Of a DNA stretch of 19,409 nt, positions 1 through 7,286 are shown in pieces (positions within the stretch are counted from its first letter, which is position 1; every line of letters begins with the position of its first letter). Location: positions 1 to 19,409 of the forward strand of contig CALCMV010000150.1 in the NCBI GenBank assembly GCA_937967535.1. Direction: 5' to 3'. The translations under genes were made by a program, and so were the position numbers. Source of the DNA: an uncultured Saprospiraceae bacterium. GTDB lineage: Bacteria > Bacteroidota > Bacteroidia > Chitinophagales > Saprospiraceae. The notes beneath the pieces were generated by a model. That model ran no database searches and was not told the origin of the DNA. It saw only the letters and a program-made list of their open reading frames with translations.

Positions 1-220
1 CCGTTTAAGTTTGCTTGCGGGATAGTACTCGTCTGACGAAGGTTTTTGTGAAATGTAGTGATTTGTCTCATAAAATATTCGCATTGAATAAAGGGATTCG
101 TCTGACGAGTATTCGCTTTAGGCAAAGTTAAATGGATAGCCTCCAAACATGCTCTTACTTTCGTCACGCGAAACCCAAAAAAATACAATCAAAAATCAAA
201 AATCGCGGAATCAAAAATCC
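1..220. repeat. Non-coding left edge with inverted repeat and partial leader copy
   Basis: No gene is visible here. The first 15 bases (CCGTTTAAGTTTGCT) match the start of the conserved leader found at 17008, so the window opens inside or next to a third copy of that leader. Positions 27-40 (ACTCGTCTGACGAA) and 97-110 (TTCGTCTGACGAGT) form an inverted repeat with one mismatched pair, enclosing about 56 bases. The stretch 191-219 holds three copies of AAAAATC, two of them adjacent, just past the 3' end of the minus-strand gene. No T-rich terminator hairpin for that gene is evident. Confidence 0.5.
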
Positions 221-928
221 CTAAAATTTATTCATCATTTTCTGCTTCATTTTCTGAAATTCTGCCTCAGTGATGATGCCATCATCGCGCAATTTGGCGA
301 GGTCTTGAAGTTTTTTGAGTGCAGCATCCATATTGTCCGGTTCATCGCTGACAGCTTCGTTGGGTGTAGGTGTTTCGGCAGGTTCGGGGGCAGTTGCTTT
401 ACGGCGGCGGGTTGTTTTTTTCTTCTTTTCGCCTTCTTCAGCTTGGGCTTTTTTCTCCTCATCTTCCTTTCTGATGTCTTCGGCTACTTTTTTGCCTTTT
501 TCAAACTGCTCGGAATAGTATTTTCGCAATCTATCTACATCAAAATCGAGGAATGTACCACCTGTTTCAAAGTGTTGCTTAAAGACCTGACCGAGTGCAT
601 AAGTAGAGGCACCCGACAGCACAGGCATCGCCACACCACCTAGCAAAGAACCGACACCCGGAATCAATTTGATAGCACTCGCCCCTACACGCGCCATGCT
701 TGACCCCACTAAAGTAGTAATCAGCGTTTTGCCCTGCATTTCATCAAAATTGACATCATACAAGCGGCTCATTTGTTTGACCATATCCAACTGAACGGCA
801 CTCACCGCTGCTATATCTGCAATAGGCAAAGGAATCAATCCTGCCCCCATAGACCATGCAACGTGGTTGCGAATAATCGAACCCACCATAGCGTTAGGTC
901 TTTTCTCGTCCATATAATCTCGTCTCAT
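221..928 (-). CDS. DUF697-family membrane protein with C-terminal SHOCT motif
   Basis: A 235-residue protein. Residues ~15-140 have the look of DUF697 (the YcjF-like, GTPase-associated membrane family): a hydrophobic stretch rich in Gly, Ala and Pro (GLIPLPIADIAAVSAVQLDM), then IKLIPGVGSLLGGVAMPVLS and a second amphipathic region. A charged linker rich in Lys/Glu (about residues 150-195) follows. The last ~35 residues match the SHOCT pattern (LKKLQDLAKLRDDGIITEAEFQKMK is its core, given here in part). DUF697 proteins sit in the inner membrane, often linked to GTPases; SHOCT is a short C-terminal module of bacterial membrane proteins with unproven oligomerising roles. The start at 928 is the first Met; Met6 is also possible. 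It is divergent from purB, with about 180 bp between them. The biological role is unknown. Confidence 0.8.
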   Translation of the reverse strand: MRRDYMDEKRPNAMVGSIIRNHVAWSMGAGLIPLPIADIAAVSAVQLDMVKQMSRLYDVNFDEMQGKTLITTLVGSSMARVGASAIKLIPGVGSLLGGVAMPVLSGASTYALGQVFKQHFETGGTFLDFDVDRLRKYYSEQFEKGKKVAEDIRKEDEEKKAQAEEGEKKKKTTRRRKATAPEPAETPTPNEAVSDEPDNMDAALKKLQDLAKLRDDGIITEAEFQKMKQKMMNKF

Positions 929-1026
929 AAGAAATTATTTTTTTATTATTTTTTGCGAATTAATAAAAAATATCGTTTGCATGAAAGTTTTTACGACAAA
1001 TTATCCGAGTTTTGCGATGAAAACGG

Positions 1027-1109
1027 GAGTAGCGAGTAGTGAATGTCGAGTAACGAGTTGTTTTTTGTTACTTTTTACTCGTAAACTTGCTACTCGTAAC
1101 TCGCTCTCT
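1027..1109. repeat. Degenerate heptamer repeats in inverted arrangement before purB
   Basis: Positions 1027-1061 read as five heptamers (GAGTAGC, GAGTAGT, GAATGTC, GAGTAAC, GAGTTGT). Positions 1074-1109 carry the same unit on the other strand (TTTACTC, GTAAACTT, GCTACTC, GTAACTC, GCTCTCT), with one unit of 8 bases. The two halves can pair across a T-rich loop (1062-1073). The right half ends one base before the purB start codon, so a transcript that began upstream could fold a hairpin over the ribosome-loading region. Confidence 0.6.
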
Positions 1110-1110
1110 T

Positions 1111-2448
1111 ATGCTAACAGCTATTTCACCCATTGACGGACGTTACCGAAATAAAACGCAGGAACTCGTACCTTATTTTTCTGAATTTGCATTAATCAAA
1201 TATCGGGTAGAGGTCGAAGTCGAATATTTTATCGCACTCTCCAAATTACCTTTACCACAGCTAAACGACTTTGATGCACATAATGTTGAGCGATTGCGCG
1301 GCATTACCCGTTATTTTGACGAAACACGCGCTGCACGAATTAAAGAAATTGAGCAACGTACCAATCACGATGTCAAGGCAGTGGAGTATTTTCTCAAAGA
1401 AGAATTTGAAGAAATGGGGCTTGGCAAATGGAAGGAATTTATCCATTTCGCGCTCACTTCGCAAGACATCAATAATACGGCAGTGCCGCTTTCGCTCAAA
1501 GCTGCTTTGAACGATGTATACGATGTTTTTTTTGTAAAAATAATGGAAAAACTCAATACACTCACCCGCGAATGGGCGCAGATACCCATGCTCGCACGCA
1601 CACACGGGCAAGCGGCTTCGCCGACTTTGCTCGGTAAGGAAATCGAAGTATTCGGCGAGCGATTGAGTGTACAATTTAAGCAATTGAAGGCTGTTCCTTT
1701 TTCTGCCAAATTTGGTGGCGCAACGGGCAATTTTAATGCCCATCATGTTGCTTATCCCGATATTGATTGGCAGGTATTTGCGGATGATTTTGTCAATAAT
1801 CAACTCGGACTCCAACGTTCTCACCCGACTACACAGATTGAGCATTACGACAATCTTGCTGCGCTTTTTCATGCCCTTTCGCGCATCAATACCATTCTGA
1901 TTGATTTTTGTCGCGATGTGTGGACTTATATTTCGATGGATTATTTCAAACAAAAAACTATTGCGGGGGAGGTCGGCTCGTCGGCGATGCCGCATAAGGT
2001 AAATCCGATTGATTTTGAAAATGCAGAGGGCAATCTGGGTATGGCAAATGCAATTTTTGGGCATTTGGCAGAAAAATTACCTATCTCGCGCTTGCAAAGG
2101 GATTTGACAGATAGTACCGTTTCACGTAATGTAGGTGTACCGATTGGTCATACTTTGATTGCCTTCAAATCTATCCTGAAAGGTTTGGATAAATTGCTGC
2201 TCAATGAAGCAAAACTTGATGCAGATTTGGAGGCAAATTGGGCGGTAGTTGCCGAAGCGATACAGAATATTTTGCGGCGCGAAGGCTACCCGAAACCTTA
2301 TGAAGCCTTGAAAGATTTGACACGCGGTAAATCGGCAATTGGCAAAAAAGATATTCAGGATTTTATAGAGAAATTAGAAGTGAGTGCGGAGGTGAAGTCT
2401 GAATTGAAAGGGATTACACCGCAGAATTATGTTGGAAAGTTGCTGTGA
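1111..2448 (+). CDS. purB: Adenylosuccinate lyase
   Basis: A 445-residue cytoplasmic enzyme of the fumarase/aspartase superfamily. It splits SAICAR to AICAR plus fumarate and adenylosuccinate to AMP plus fumarate, so it acts twice in purine synthesis. The N-terminus LTAISPIDGRY matches the E. coli-type PurB (456 residues). Visible motifs are RTHGQAASPT (about residues 163-172, with the conserved His165) and the superfamily signature GSSAMPHKVNP (289-299), whose Ser lies in the mobile catalytic loop. I chose ATG 1111: an upstream TTG at 1087 would add eight residues that do not match the family and would lie within the heptamer repeats. Both ends are intact. No purine-pathway neighbour is in the window, so it seems to be a stand-alone gene. 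Confidence 0.96.
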   Translation: MLTAISPIDGRYRNKTQELVPYFSEFALIKYRVEVEVEYFIALSKLPLPQLNDFDAHNVERLRGITRYFDETRAARIKEIEQRTNHDVKAVEYFLKEEFEEMGLGKWKEFIHFALTSQDINNTAVPLSLKAALNDVYDVFFVKIMEKLNTLTREWAQIPMLARTHGQAASPTLLGKEIEVFGERLSVQFKQLKAVPFSAKFGGATGNFNAHHVAYPDIDWQVFADDFVNNQLGLQRSHPTTQIEHYDNLAALFHALSRINTILIDFCRDVWTYISMDYFKQKTIAGEVGSSAMPHKVNPIDFENAEGNLGMANAIFGHLAEKLPISRLQRDLTDSTVSRNVGVPIGHTLIAFKSILKGLDKLLLNEAKLDADLEANWAVVAEAIQNILRREGYPKPYEALKDLTRGKSAIGKKDIQDFIEKLEVSAEVKSELKGITPQNYVGKLL

Positions 2449-2481
2449 GTCAAGTCGTCATTTTAAGTAACGAAAGAATTT

Positions 2482-2615
2482 ATTATGCGAATAACGGGTT
2501 GGATAAAATACTGATTTTCAATGTAGATGCAAGGCATTTTTGAAAATGCCTTGCATCTATGCCCCTTGATTTTGAGGACATTTTAAACATGCTCTTAACC
2601 CGTTATTCGCATAAT
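2482..2615. repeat. 134-bp nested inverted-repeat element after purB
   Basis: Outer arms of 19 bp are perfect: 2482-2500 (ATTATGCGAATAACGGGTT) and 2597-2615. Between them lies an inner perfect 17-bp hairpin, 2524-2540 against 2543-2559, with core GCAAGGCATTTT and only two bases between its arms. The flanks AGAATTTA (2475-2482) and TTGATTTA (2615-2622) share only ATTTA, so a target duplication is not established. The architecture (outer inverted repeat, inner long hairpin) resembles the element at the right end of the window. It begins 34 bp after the purB stop. It has no T-run, so it is not a standard terminator. Confidence 0.75.
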
Positions 2616-2653
2616 TGATTTAAAGTATGGGAAGTGTTTTTGTAGATAAATAG

Positions 2654-2695
2654 AAAAAAAAGCGCGAAAAGGGTCGTGGAATCCTTTTACGCGCT
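2654..2695 (-). terminator. Intrinsic terminator reading leftward (minus strand)
   Basis: On the minus strand 2695-2683 (AGCGCGTAAAAGG) pairs with 2672-2661 (CCTTTTCGCGCT). This gives a 12-bp stem with one bulged base and a loop of about 10 bases, followed directly by seven T (2660-2654). On the plus strand the hairpin is not followed by T, so it does not serve purB. No annotated minus-strand gene lies to the right within reach, so its transcript must be short or unannotated. Confidence 0.65.
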
Positions 2696-2775
2696 CTACT
2701 AAAGTGTGTTAGGACGTGTTATCTAATTTCTGAAAAAAAGTTTTCTCGGGGTTAATATGTTAAATAAGCTGTATG
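2654..2775 (-). ncRNA. Candidate small RNA, about 120 nt
   Basis: The terminator at 2654-2695 needs a minus-strand transcript. Upstream of it on that strand is CAACTTTG (2787-2780), one base off the Bacteroidota -7 consensus TAnnTTTG. TTTG (2811-2808) lies 20 bases further up, the spacing expected for the -33 element. Transcription starting near 2775 would give a ~120-nt RNA ending in the T-run. No start codon with a sensible frame is seen within it. This is inference from promoter and terminator placement only; no RNA family was recognised. Confidence 0.3.
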
Positions 2776-3181
2776 ATGACAAAGTTGCGTGTATTTGATG
2801 ATTTTACCAAACCAAAATTATCATTTTACAGACTTTTTAATTCTATTAAAAATAAATTTAAAGTACTATTAATCAGTAATTTAGCATTGTTTAAAATGGA
2901 CTTTTAAATAACTATAACTTTTTTGATTTTAATTTAACTTATTATCCATTTAAAATTTTCTTAATAAAAAATTTGGAAAGTTGCTCTGTTTTGATCACTT
3001 TTGTCTTCAAGATGGTATTCAACAGTGAAAAATCTATTTATTTCATCAAAACGATACTTAAAACTTTCATCTATCAAACTTCCCAAAAAACATTACACTT
3101 TATTCAATTAGCAACTCCAAAATTCAGGTACAATTGTGTGCGTGAATGTGCAATTGTGCCACTACTTTTTTTCATCACGTA

Positions 3182-3381
3182 TTAATTTTTGGACTTTGGA
3201 CATTGGGGAATTAGGAAATTTGATATTAGGTAAATTGTTTTTACCAAATAATTATAAAATTAAATTAATTGAATATTTTTTATCTTAATTAGTATTAAAT
3301 GACTAATAATCAATTACTTACGATTTAAAACCTAATTTTCCAGTTACCTAATTTCCAAAATGTCCAAAGTCCAGTTAATTT
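3182..3381. mobile_element. Miniature inverted-repeat element, copy M1
   Basis: The element spans about 3189-3374. The left tip is TTGGACTTTGGACATT (consensus first base C is T here) and the right tip AATGTCCAAAGTCCAG. Direct repeats TTAATTT flank it (3182-3188 and 3375-3381), a 7-bp match where other copies have 8. The whole element is an imperfect palindrome: subterminal GGAAATTTGATATTAGGTAAATT faces CCAGTTACCTAATTTCC on the other side. No open frame is inside, so it is non-autonomous. The right end lies 27 bp before the start codon at 3402. Confidence 0.85.
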
Positions 3382-3401
3382 AATTTCAAAAACATTTATT
3401 T

Positions 3402-5030
3402 ATGAAAACAAAATACTTTTTAATTGCAATGGCATTATGCCTGTTCGTAATACCTATTTATGGGCAAAAACTCAAAGACAAACGTGTAACCTTTCACTAC
3501 GTTTCCTTGCCAATCAACAAACTGCCCAAAGATTACAAAACCTATTCTGTGGAAGTAGCCGGTTCGGGATTTTATGCAGGCAATTTGAATCGTAAAACAC
3601 AGGCCAAAACTGTCAAAATGTACGGCTTCAAGCGATTGACGGGCTTAGGGTCTGATTTTGGACATTTGCGCGTGTACATTTACGTTGGTACACCGGTTCG
3701 TGGCGAAGCCGAACTCAAATCGAAAACTACTACTGTAAAAAAGGACGATGTAGAAACCAAAAAGACAGAGTATTGGTATTCAGTGCCTTTTAGTACTAAT
3801 ATTTCTTGTAAGGTAGTAGATCCGGAAGGTAATATTTTGGCAAAATACTTCAAAAATATCGGCACTACGTTGACAACAGAACAAATGTCTACAAGCAGCG
3901 CAGCACTAAGGGACTATAAGAATAAAGCGGCAGGTCTGGGGCAGAGTGCGGCTAAAGGTGCCGCAAATGAAGTTGCCAAAGCAGCAAACGATTTGTTGAG
4001 ATTGAAATTTGATTTTGCACCCAAAAAAGAATACGAGCAATTATATTTGATTAAAAAACATAAGACAGAAGGCGACTTTGAAAAGAGTTTCGAAACCGCA
4101 AAAACAGTATTTGAAAAAGCAAGTCCAACAACGCCTGCTGCAGAAATCAAAGAAAAATTGGCGGATGCTATTAAGTTTTGGAAAGAGCAAGCTAAAATTG
4201 ACCCAAAAGATGATAAAAAACTCATGCGTATACACGAAGCGGCAAATTACAACCTAGCGATTGTTCACTATTATCTTGATGAATTGGACGAGGCAAAAAC
4301 ATATGCTTACGAAGTTCTTCAATCTGTTGGTAAAGATAGAAAATCAAAGAATTTGATAGAGAAGATTAGCAGAACTTCAAAGACGATGGCTTTGCATAAT
4401 ATTCATACACTTCACCATAAACGAGATTTGTCAAATGCAGCAGGTCCATCAAAAGTAGCCTCATTTGAGCAAGAAAAGGAAGAACTTGCAGAAGCCAACC
4501 ACTCTATCGCAGGTACTATCACCAAAAACGGCGAACAAATCAAGGGTACGGTGATGCAAGACAAAGATGCTGAAACACTGATTTTTGGAGAAGGCGGTAA
4601 TGTGAAATTCGTGATAGAAGGCAACAATGAAATGAAAGAACACGACCTCACTGCCGACAGTGTGACCTCATTCACGCTTGGTGACCGTTCGTTTGCGAAA
4701 CGCAATTTTAGTCCATGCGCCAAAGGTAAGACAGAAGCGCAGATACATATTATGGAAGAAGTGTATTCGTCCGACAAAATTACCTTGTATCAATATTATC
4801 CATCCAATGGCGCATTGGGTGGTGACACGACAGAATTTGCCTATCAAAAAAATGGTGAAGAAATGCCTGTTTCGCTACTTGATACGCAGTTTTTGATTTT
4901 TGATAAAGGCATAACAAAATACTTTGCAGACTGTACAGACCTGACAAGTATGTGTGCCGCAGGTGACATCAAAATGAATAAAGATGACCTCATCAAAGCC
5001 GCACGTATTTATTCTGAATTGTGCGAATAG
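3402..5030 (+). CDS. Secreted protein of unknown function with helical, TPR-like centre
   Basis: A 542-residue protein with a clear signal peptide (MKTKYFLIAMALCLFVIPIYG, cleavage probably before Gln22), so it should act in the periplasm or at the cell surface. Residues ~25-150 are beta-rich. Residues ~165-190 are an Ala/Gly-rich stretch. Residues ~200-330 are helical, with pairs such as NYNLAIVHYYLDELDEAKTYAYEVL that resemble a tetratricopeptide hairpin. The last ~150 residues are again beta-rich with scattered Cys. No enzyme motif or T9SS sorting domain is visible. I do not recognise a named family. Element M1 ends 27 bp upstream, so its 5' leader must start in or beyond that element. Confidence 0.75.
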   Translation: MKTKYFLIAMALCLFVIPIYGQKLKDKRVTFHYVSLPINKLPKDYKTYSVEVAGSGFYAGNLNRKTQAKTVKMYGFKRLTGLGSDFGHLRVYIYVGTPVRGEAELKSKTTTVKKDDVETKKTEYWYSVPFSTNISCKVVDPEGNILAKYFKNIGTTLTTEQMSTSSAALRDYKNKAAGLGQSAAKGAANEVAKAANDLLRLKFDFAPKKEYEQLYLIKKHKTEGDFEKSFETAKTVFEKASPTTPAAEIKEKLADAIKFWKEQAKIDPKDDKKLMRIHEAANYNLAIVHYYLDELDEAKTYAYEVLQSVGKDRKSKNLIEKISRTSKTMALHNIHTLHHKRDLSNAAGPSKVASFEQEKEELAEANHSIAGTITKNGEQIKGTVMQDKDAETLIFGEGGNVKFVIEGNNEMKEHDLTADSVTSFTLGDRSFAKRNFSPCAKGKTEAQIHIMEEVYSSDKITLYQYYPSNGALGGDTTEFAYQKNGEEMPVSLLDTQFLIFDKGITKYFADCTDLTSMCAAGDIKMNKDDLIKAARIYSELCE

Positions 5031-5130
5031 AACCAATTAATAAATAATAAGCTCACGTTTCTGTTAATTTTTTTGAGTTATCAAATTGTTGAAAATTAAT
5101 TAAAAATACATTTTTTTATAAAATATAAAT

Positions 5131-5197
5131 ACGGATTTAACTGATAATTACAGATAAATTCATCGGTAAAAAAATCCATTGAATCAGTATTATCCGT
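5131..5197. repeat. Imperfect inverted repeat upstream of the lipoprotein gene
   Basis: ACGGATTTAACTGAT (5131-5145) faces ATCAGTATTATCCGT (5183-5197). The arms match at 12 of 15 positions around a 37-base loop. It lies 67 bp before the lipoprotein start. No T-run follows, so a terminator role for the gene ending at 5030 is not supported. Confidence 0.5.
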
Positions 5198-5264
5198 ACT
5201 TCTATCCTGTCAAAATTTGAACTCGAAAAAAATTAACAGAAATGACAGCAATAAATTTAACAAA

Positions 5265-5597
5265 ATGAAAAACGTAATTAACGCCTTAATTTTTGCTTTA
5301 ATGTTTGTCTCTTGTGGACAAGGAATATCCTTTGAAGAACAAATAATCAATGATATACAAACAAAAATTCCATCCGGTATTTGCAAAGAATTTCCCAAAG
5401 GAACGATTCTGAAGAATATTCAAGTGGGCGATATCGTAGATATTGGCTTGAATGGAATGACGGATGTAAGCTATGAATTTGATTACGAAATTAATGGAGA
5501 AGAGAAACACAAGAAATCGGCATTATTGTACATCAAAAGCGGCGGTTCATACAAATTAGCTTCTATGGGAAGCGATTGCGATTATGAATATAAGTAA
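5265..5597 (+). CDS. Small lipoprotein of unknown function
   Basis: A 110-residue protein. The start at ATG 5265 gives a short hydrophobic leader ending in the lipobox FVSC (MKNVINALIFALMFVSCGQG), so Cys17 should be lipidated and the protein anchored to a membrane. An upstream TTG at 5217 would add 16 polar residues before the leader and is unlikely. The mature part is acidic and beta-rich, with NINVGDIV-like segments (ILKNIQVGDIVDIGLNG) and three Cys in all. No family was recognised. It follows the 3402-5030 gene by 234 bp and is in the same direction; the gap holds an inverted repeat, so co-transcription is uncertain. Confidence 0.7.
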   Translation: MKNVINALIFALMFVSCGQGISFEEQIINDIQTKIPSGICKEFPKGTILKNIQVGDIVDIGLNGMTDVSYEFDYEINGEEKHKKSALLYIKSGGSYKLASMGSDCDYEYK

Positions 5598-5634
5598 TAA
5601 TGCAGCGCGACTAAATAGGCATTAAACCGGAGTT

Positions 5635-5797
5635 AGGCAACTCGAAATAAATAGTTGGTCGAAAATACGATTTATTTTTTGCTCAATCAAGGCGCGAAAA
5701 TGTGAGTCCCGAAAGCGTTCGGGATGACCATTTTTGCAACGCAGAGTGAGTGAAGAAGAACAAGTAGTTTTGACCAATTATTTGTTACGAGTTGCCT
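5635..5797. repeat. 163-bp nested inverted repeat with REP-like core
   Basis: Outer arms: 5635-5660 (starting AGGCAACTCG and ending AGTTGGTC) and 5772-5797 (starting GACCAATTATTTG and ending CGAGTTGCCT), matching at about 23 of 26 positions. The core 5694-5737 folds as GCGAAAATG against CATTTTTGC, enclosing the 18-nt palindrome TCCCGAAAGCGTTCGGGA (5707-5724). I found no adjacent target duplication, so mobility is not shown. Confidence 0.7.
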
Positions 5798-5824
5798 TAT
5801 TAGTTATGTAAACATGCTGAATTA

Positions 5825-6036
5825 AACATAAATTAGACTTTGGACAGAGGAAATTGGGGAATTGGGGAATTCGGTAATCCCGATAACTATCGGGACGTTT
5901 TTAAATTTTTACAAAAAATAATTAATTACATATTTTATTTTAACAATATTTATTAAATTAATTATCAATGAATTATAATTTTAAGCCTAATTTCCCAGTT
6001 ACCTAATTCCCATTTTGTCCAAAGTCCAAACATAAA
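5825..6036. mobile_element. Miniature inverted-repeat element, diverged copy M4
   Basis: The left tip TTAGACTTTGGAC starts at 5833 and the right tip ends at 6028 (TTTTGTCCAAAGTCCA). The 8-bp direct repeat AACATAAA flanks it (5825-5832 and 6029-6036), assuming the last G of the consensus tip was lost. The right half keeps the family sequence (CTAATTTCCCAGTTACC). The left half has drifted and carries an inserted palindrome, TCCCGATAACTATCGGGA (5878-5895), absent from M1-M3. No open frame is inside. Confidence 0.75.
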
Positions 6037-6055
6037 ATAAATTAAAAATTACTTA

Positions 6056-6122
6056 CTGGACTTTGGAAATTAGGTTTAAAATTATAACTTATTGATAATC
6101 AATTAATTTTTTGTGTGTAAAA
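6056..6122. mobile_element. Solo half-element, inverted relative to M4
   Basis: CTGGACTTTGG followed by AAATTAGGTTTAAAATTATA and AACTTATTGATAATCAATTA matches the reverse complement of the right half of M4 (and less closely M1-M3), with about 7 bases missing after the tip. No partner end follows. It starts 27 bp after the M4 right tip and points away from it, so the two right halves form a larger inverted pair. It ends about 10 bp before the start codon at 6133. Confidence 0.65.
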
Positions 6123-6132
6123 ATCTGCTCCT

Positions 6133-7182
6133 ATGCTAAAATTAACCATAAGCACTCTATTTATTTGTCTTTTGACATTCAATGTCGCTATTGCCCAAGA
6201 CAAAACATTCAGCAAATACATCGAAAACGGCATCGCGCTACACGATGAGGGACAGTATTTGGAAGCCATCAAACAATACGAAAAAGCCCTCAAAATCAAT
6301 AAAAAATCTACTCTTGTTCATGCCGAAATTGCCTATTCTTATGTCGAACTCGGCGACTCAAAAGCCGCCCTCCGGCATGTCAATAAGGCTTTCAAAGGCG
6401 ATGCTTCCGACAAATATCCGATGATATACGTCATGAAAGGCAATGTGCTTGATGACTTGGGCAAATTCAAGCAAGCCGTCAAAGCCTACAAGCAAGGCAT
6501 TGCCAAATATCCTGATATGGCGATGTTGTATTTCAATCTCGGCATCACATACATGCGGGCGAATCAGGAAAATAATGCAAAAAATACCATTATTACGGCT
6601 ATTTCTAAGAATTATTCTCACGCATCAAGCCATTATTATCTTGGCAAAATGATGGAAAAACAAGGTCGAAAAATTCCGGCGATTATGTCCTATTACTTCT
6701 TCCTTATGCTCGAACCGGAAACAATTCGTGCTGATGAGATTTATGACAAATTATTAGATTTATTAATTCGTAATGATAATGTCAACAAAACCGCAGCCAA
6801 CGAATTTGAAATCAATATCAATGCAAATGATTTGTCTGATTTGGAGTTTGCCCCTCTCGAATTGGTACTTTCTCTCGACATCACCGAGATGCTAAAACAA
6901 GAAGACGAAGTAGCAGCAGAAAAACCAAAAACAGATACCGACAAACTCATTTCAAAAACAGAATTATTATTTTCGATGCTGCAAGAAGAAGAGGACGATA
7001 AGCAAGGTATTTGGTGGGATTTTTACGCGCCCTATTATGCTCATATTGCTGATTGTGAGGTCATTACGGCATTTTGTCATCATATTGGACTATCAAAGGG
7101 TGGTGATATTGCTCTTTGGATGGAAGCACACGAAGAAGAAGCAATTGATTTCGTGAATTGTGTTAATGAATACGGGCAGTAG
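6133..7182 (+). CDS. Secreted tetratricopeptide-repeat protein
   Basis: A 349-residue protein with a signal peptide (MLKLTISTLFICLLTFNVAIA, cleavage near Gln22). Residues ~27-190 hold about five TPR helix pairs. Recognisable ones are GIALHDEGQYLEAIKQYEKA, IAYSYVELGDSKAALRHVNKA, KGNVLDDLGKFKQAVKAYKQ and LGITYMRANQENNAKNTIITA. TPRs form a scaffold for protein contacts. The C-terminal ~155 residues are acidic and lack a recognised domain; they contain WWDFYAPYYAHIADCEVITAF and a short Cys/His-bearing stretch (CHHIG). No enzymatic motif is seen, so a scaffolding role in the periplasm is the most that can be inferred. It is close to a repeat-rich leader (solo half-element). Confidence 0.8.
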   Translation: MLKLTISTLFICLLTFNVAIAQDKTFSKYIENGIALHDEGQYLEAIKQYEKALKINKKSTLVHAEIAYSYVELGDSKAALRHVNKAFKGDASDKYPMIYVMKGNVLDDLGKFKQAVKAYKQGIAKYPDMAMLYFNLGITYMRANQENNAKNTIITAISKNYSHASSHYYLGKMMEKQGRKIPAIMSYYFFLMLEPETIRADEIYDKLLDLLIRNDNVNKTAANEFEININANDLSDLEFAPLELVLSLDITEMLKQEDEVAAEKPKTDTDKLISKTELLFSMLQEEEDDKQGIWWDFYAPYYAHIADCEVITAFCHHIGLSKGGDIALWMEAHEEEAIDFVNCVNEYGQ

Positions 7183-7202
7183 TTAATGGTTAATGATGTC
7201 TA

Positions 7203-7286
7203 CTTGTTTAAGTTTGCTCAACTCTGATAATTAGTAATTTACAATCCTGTATAGCTATTGGGATGCCATTCAATGAATTGTAAATG
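7203..7286. repeat. Conserved leader of the heptamer composite, copy A
   Basis: This aligns with 17006-17093: shared blocks are GTTTAAGTTTGCTCAACT, TGATAAT, TTTACAATC and ATTCAATGAATT in the same order and near-identical spacing. Inside, ATTTACAAT (7237-7245) and ATTGTAAAT (7277-7285) are a perfect 9-bp inverted repeat around a decayed palindrome (7245-7263). TAAGTTTG (7209-7216) fits the Bacteroidota -7 consensus TAnnTTTG, but no TTG lies at the expected -33 position, so promoter function is only possible. Confidence 0.65.

Larger units (their letters stand above)
2616..3181. other. AT-rich gene-free stretch
   Basis: Apart from the minus-strand terminator and candidate small RNA listed separately, no coding signal is convincing. 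An open frame at 2973-3185 starts only at TTG, has no family resemblance and lies in sequence of general AT-rich character. Short CAATTG-centred palindromic motifs occur around 3130-3160 (CAATTGTG twice). Confidence 0.5.

Noticed and set aside
149..643. Plus-strand open frame of 164 codons at the left
   Set aside because: It is antisense to the DUF697 gene, and its Phe/Cys-rich translation reflects the Lys/Glu-rich linker read backward.
1261..2064. Long minus-strand open frame (267 codons) opposite purB
   Set aside because: It lies wholly inside purB, whose motifs are unambiguous; the reverse frame is rich in Cys, His, Arg and Ile without domain pattern, as expected of a shadow.
2475..2622. 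8-bp target duplication around the nested repeat after purB
   Set aside because: AGAATTTA and TTGATTTA agree only at the last five bases, which is weak in this base composition.
2661..2695. Terminator of purB on the plus strand
   Set aside because: The T-run is on the minus-strand side only; the plus strand after the stem reads CTACTAAAG.
2973..3185. Open frame of 70 codons in the gap before 3402
   Set aside because: It starts only at TTG, shows no signal peptide or family pattern, and lies in AT-rich DNA overlapping the edge of M1's duplication.
5628..5804. Target duplication around the 5635-5797 inverted repeat
   Set aside because: Immediate flanks CGGAGTTA and TTATTAGT do not match.
7209..7216. 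TAAGTTTG in leader copy A as the promoter of the kelch-like gene
   Set aside because: The -7 box fits, but no TTG lies 17-23 bases upstream in either leader copy, so I keep it only as a note.
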